DNA of 13,138 bases, from NCBI GenBank assembly GCA_904501885.1, contig CAJGCP010000041.1, positions 1-13,138 on the forward strand. The letters are read 5' to 3'. Below are positions 12,956 through 13,138 of this stretch, one piece after another (the stretch's first letter is position 1; the number at the start of each line of letters is the position of its first letter). Below the pieces are notes generated by a model. That model saw only the letters and a list, made by a program, of their open reading frames with translations, searched no databases and had not been told where the DNA came from. This DNA comes from an uncultured Acetatifactor sp. Lineage in GTDB: Bacteria; Bacillota; Clostridia; Lachnospirales; Lachnospiraceae. The translations under genes were made by a program, and so were the position numbers.

Positions 12956-13138
12956 TTACTTCAAATCCTCGTCATATACCGCTCTGGAACCACCAATGAA
13001 TTTCGGGCGTACTCTCGCACACACCACATGAGCGTCCCCGATTTCGCCGATGCGGATACGAACAGGCACCGCAACATCCTTCATATGCATTCCAATTAAG
13101 GTATCTCCAATGTCCATTCCTACATGGGCCTTTACATG
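12956..13138 (-). CDS. TIGR01440 (DUF436, YwlG-like) protein, C-terminal fragment
   Basis: The last 60 residues of a protein entering from the right edge on the minus strand; the 5' part is outside the window. The segments MDIGDTLIGMHMKDVAVPVR, GDAHVVCARVRPKFIGGSRA and a VYDEDLK end are the C-terminal signature of the TIGR01440 family (Bacillus subtilis YwlG, UPF0340), about 180 residues when complete. The family has no settled function. The fragment ends with a TAA stop at 12956-12958 and is followed by the bidirectional terminator shared with murG. Confidence 0.87.
   Translation of the reverse strand, partial: HVKAHVGMDIGDTLIGMHMKDVAVPVRIRIGEIGDAHVVCARVRPKFIGGSRAVYDEDLK

Noticed and set aside
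12890..13099. A 69-residue plus-strand frame after murG
   Set aside because: It runs through the terminator hairpin and is antisense to the YwlG-family fragment, which has a clear family signature.
1..13138. Mobile element, phage, CRISPR array, toxin-antitoxin or defence island
   Set aside because: No transposase, integrase, direct-repeat array, small toxin-antitoxin pair or known defence domain was seen; most genes are housekeeping or regulatory families.

Overview
The window looks like chromosomal core DNA from a low-to-moderate-GC Gram-positive anaerobe of the Clostridia, most likely a gut Lachnospiraceae relative. The reasons are a MutS2 with a Smr tail, strong AGGAGG-type ribosome binding sites, an OmpR-type regulator overlapping its kinase by ATGA, an ECF-type vitamin S component, a firmicute-style 450-residue Pgi, a stand-alone TSCPD protein, a stand-alone murG and a YwlG-family protein. 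I see no transposase, integrase, phage gene, CRISPR array, tRNA or rRNA.

Layout, left to right. (1) 2-3346, plus strand: the C-terminal half of mutS2, then a response regulator and histidine kinase pair. (2) 3343-4718, minus strand: a cobalamin-riboswitch operon. It has a promoter at 4713-4741, a class-I B12 aptamer, an intrinsic terminator, a membrane-anchored DUF4430 protein and an ECF S component. The S-component gene meets the kinase gene tail to tail with a 4-base overlap. (3) 4782-6098, plus strand: luxS-mtnN with a near-consensus promoter whose 17-base spacer is a perfect palindrome, closed by a strong terminator. (4) 6103-7802: two divergent genes of unknown function, a cysteine-rich protein (minus) and a repeat plus coiled-coil protein (plus). 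(5) 7818-11272, minus strand: a 191-residue membrane protein, then pgi, a D-2-hydroxyacid dehydrogenase and a GtrA-family protein, the last three closely packed. (6) 11481-12943, plus strand: a TSCPD-domain protein and murG, then a terminator usable in both directions. (7) 12956-13138, minus strand: the C-terminal end of a TIGR01440/YwlG-family protein running off the window.

How they connect. MtnN removes adenine from S-adenosylhomocysteine and LuxS cleaves the product to homocysteine plus the AI-2 precursor, so that operon holds the two-step SAH disposal route. The divergent operon probably imports cobalamin, the cofactor of MetH, which remethylates homocysteine; a shared methionine-cycle theme is my inference. 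Pgi and MurG are core glycolysis and peptidoglycan enzymes. No obvious large new system is present. The best leads are the luxS-spacer palindrome, the DUF4430/S-component pair, the divergent pair of unknown proteins, and the repeat-rich leader upstream of the TSCPD gene.
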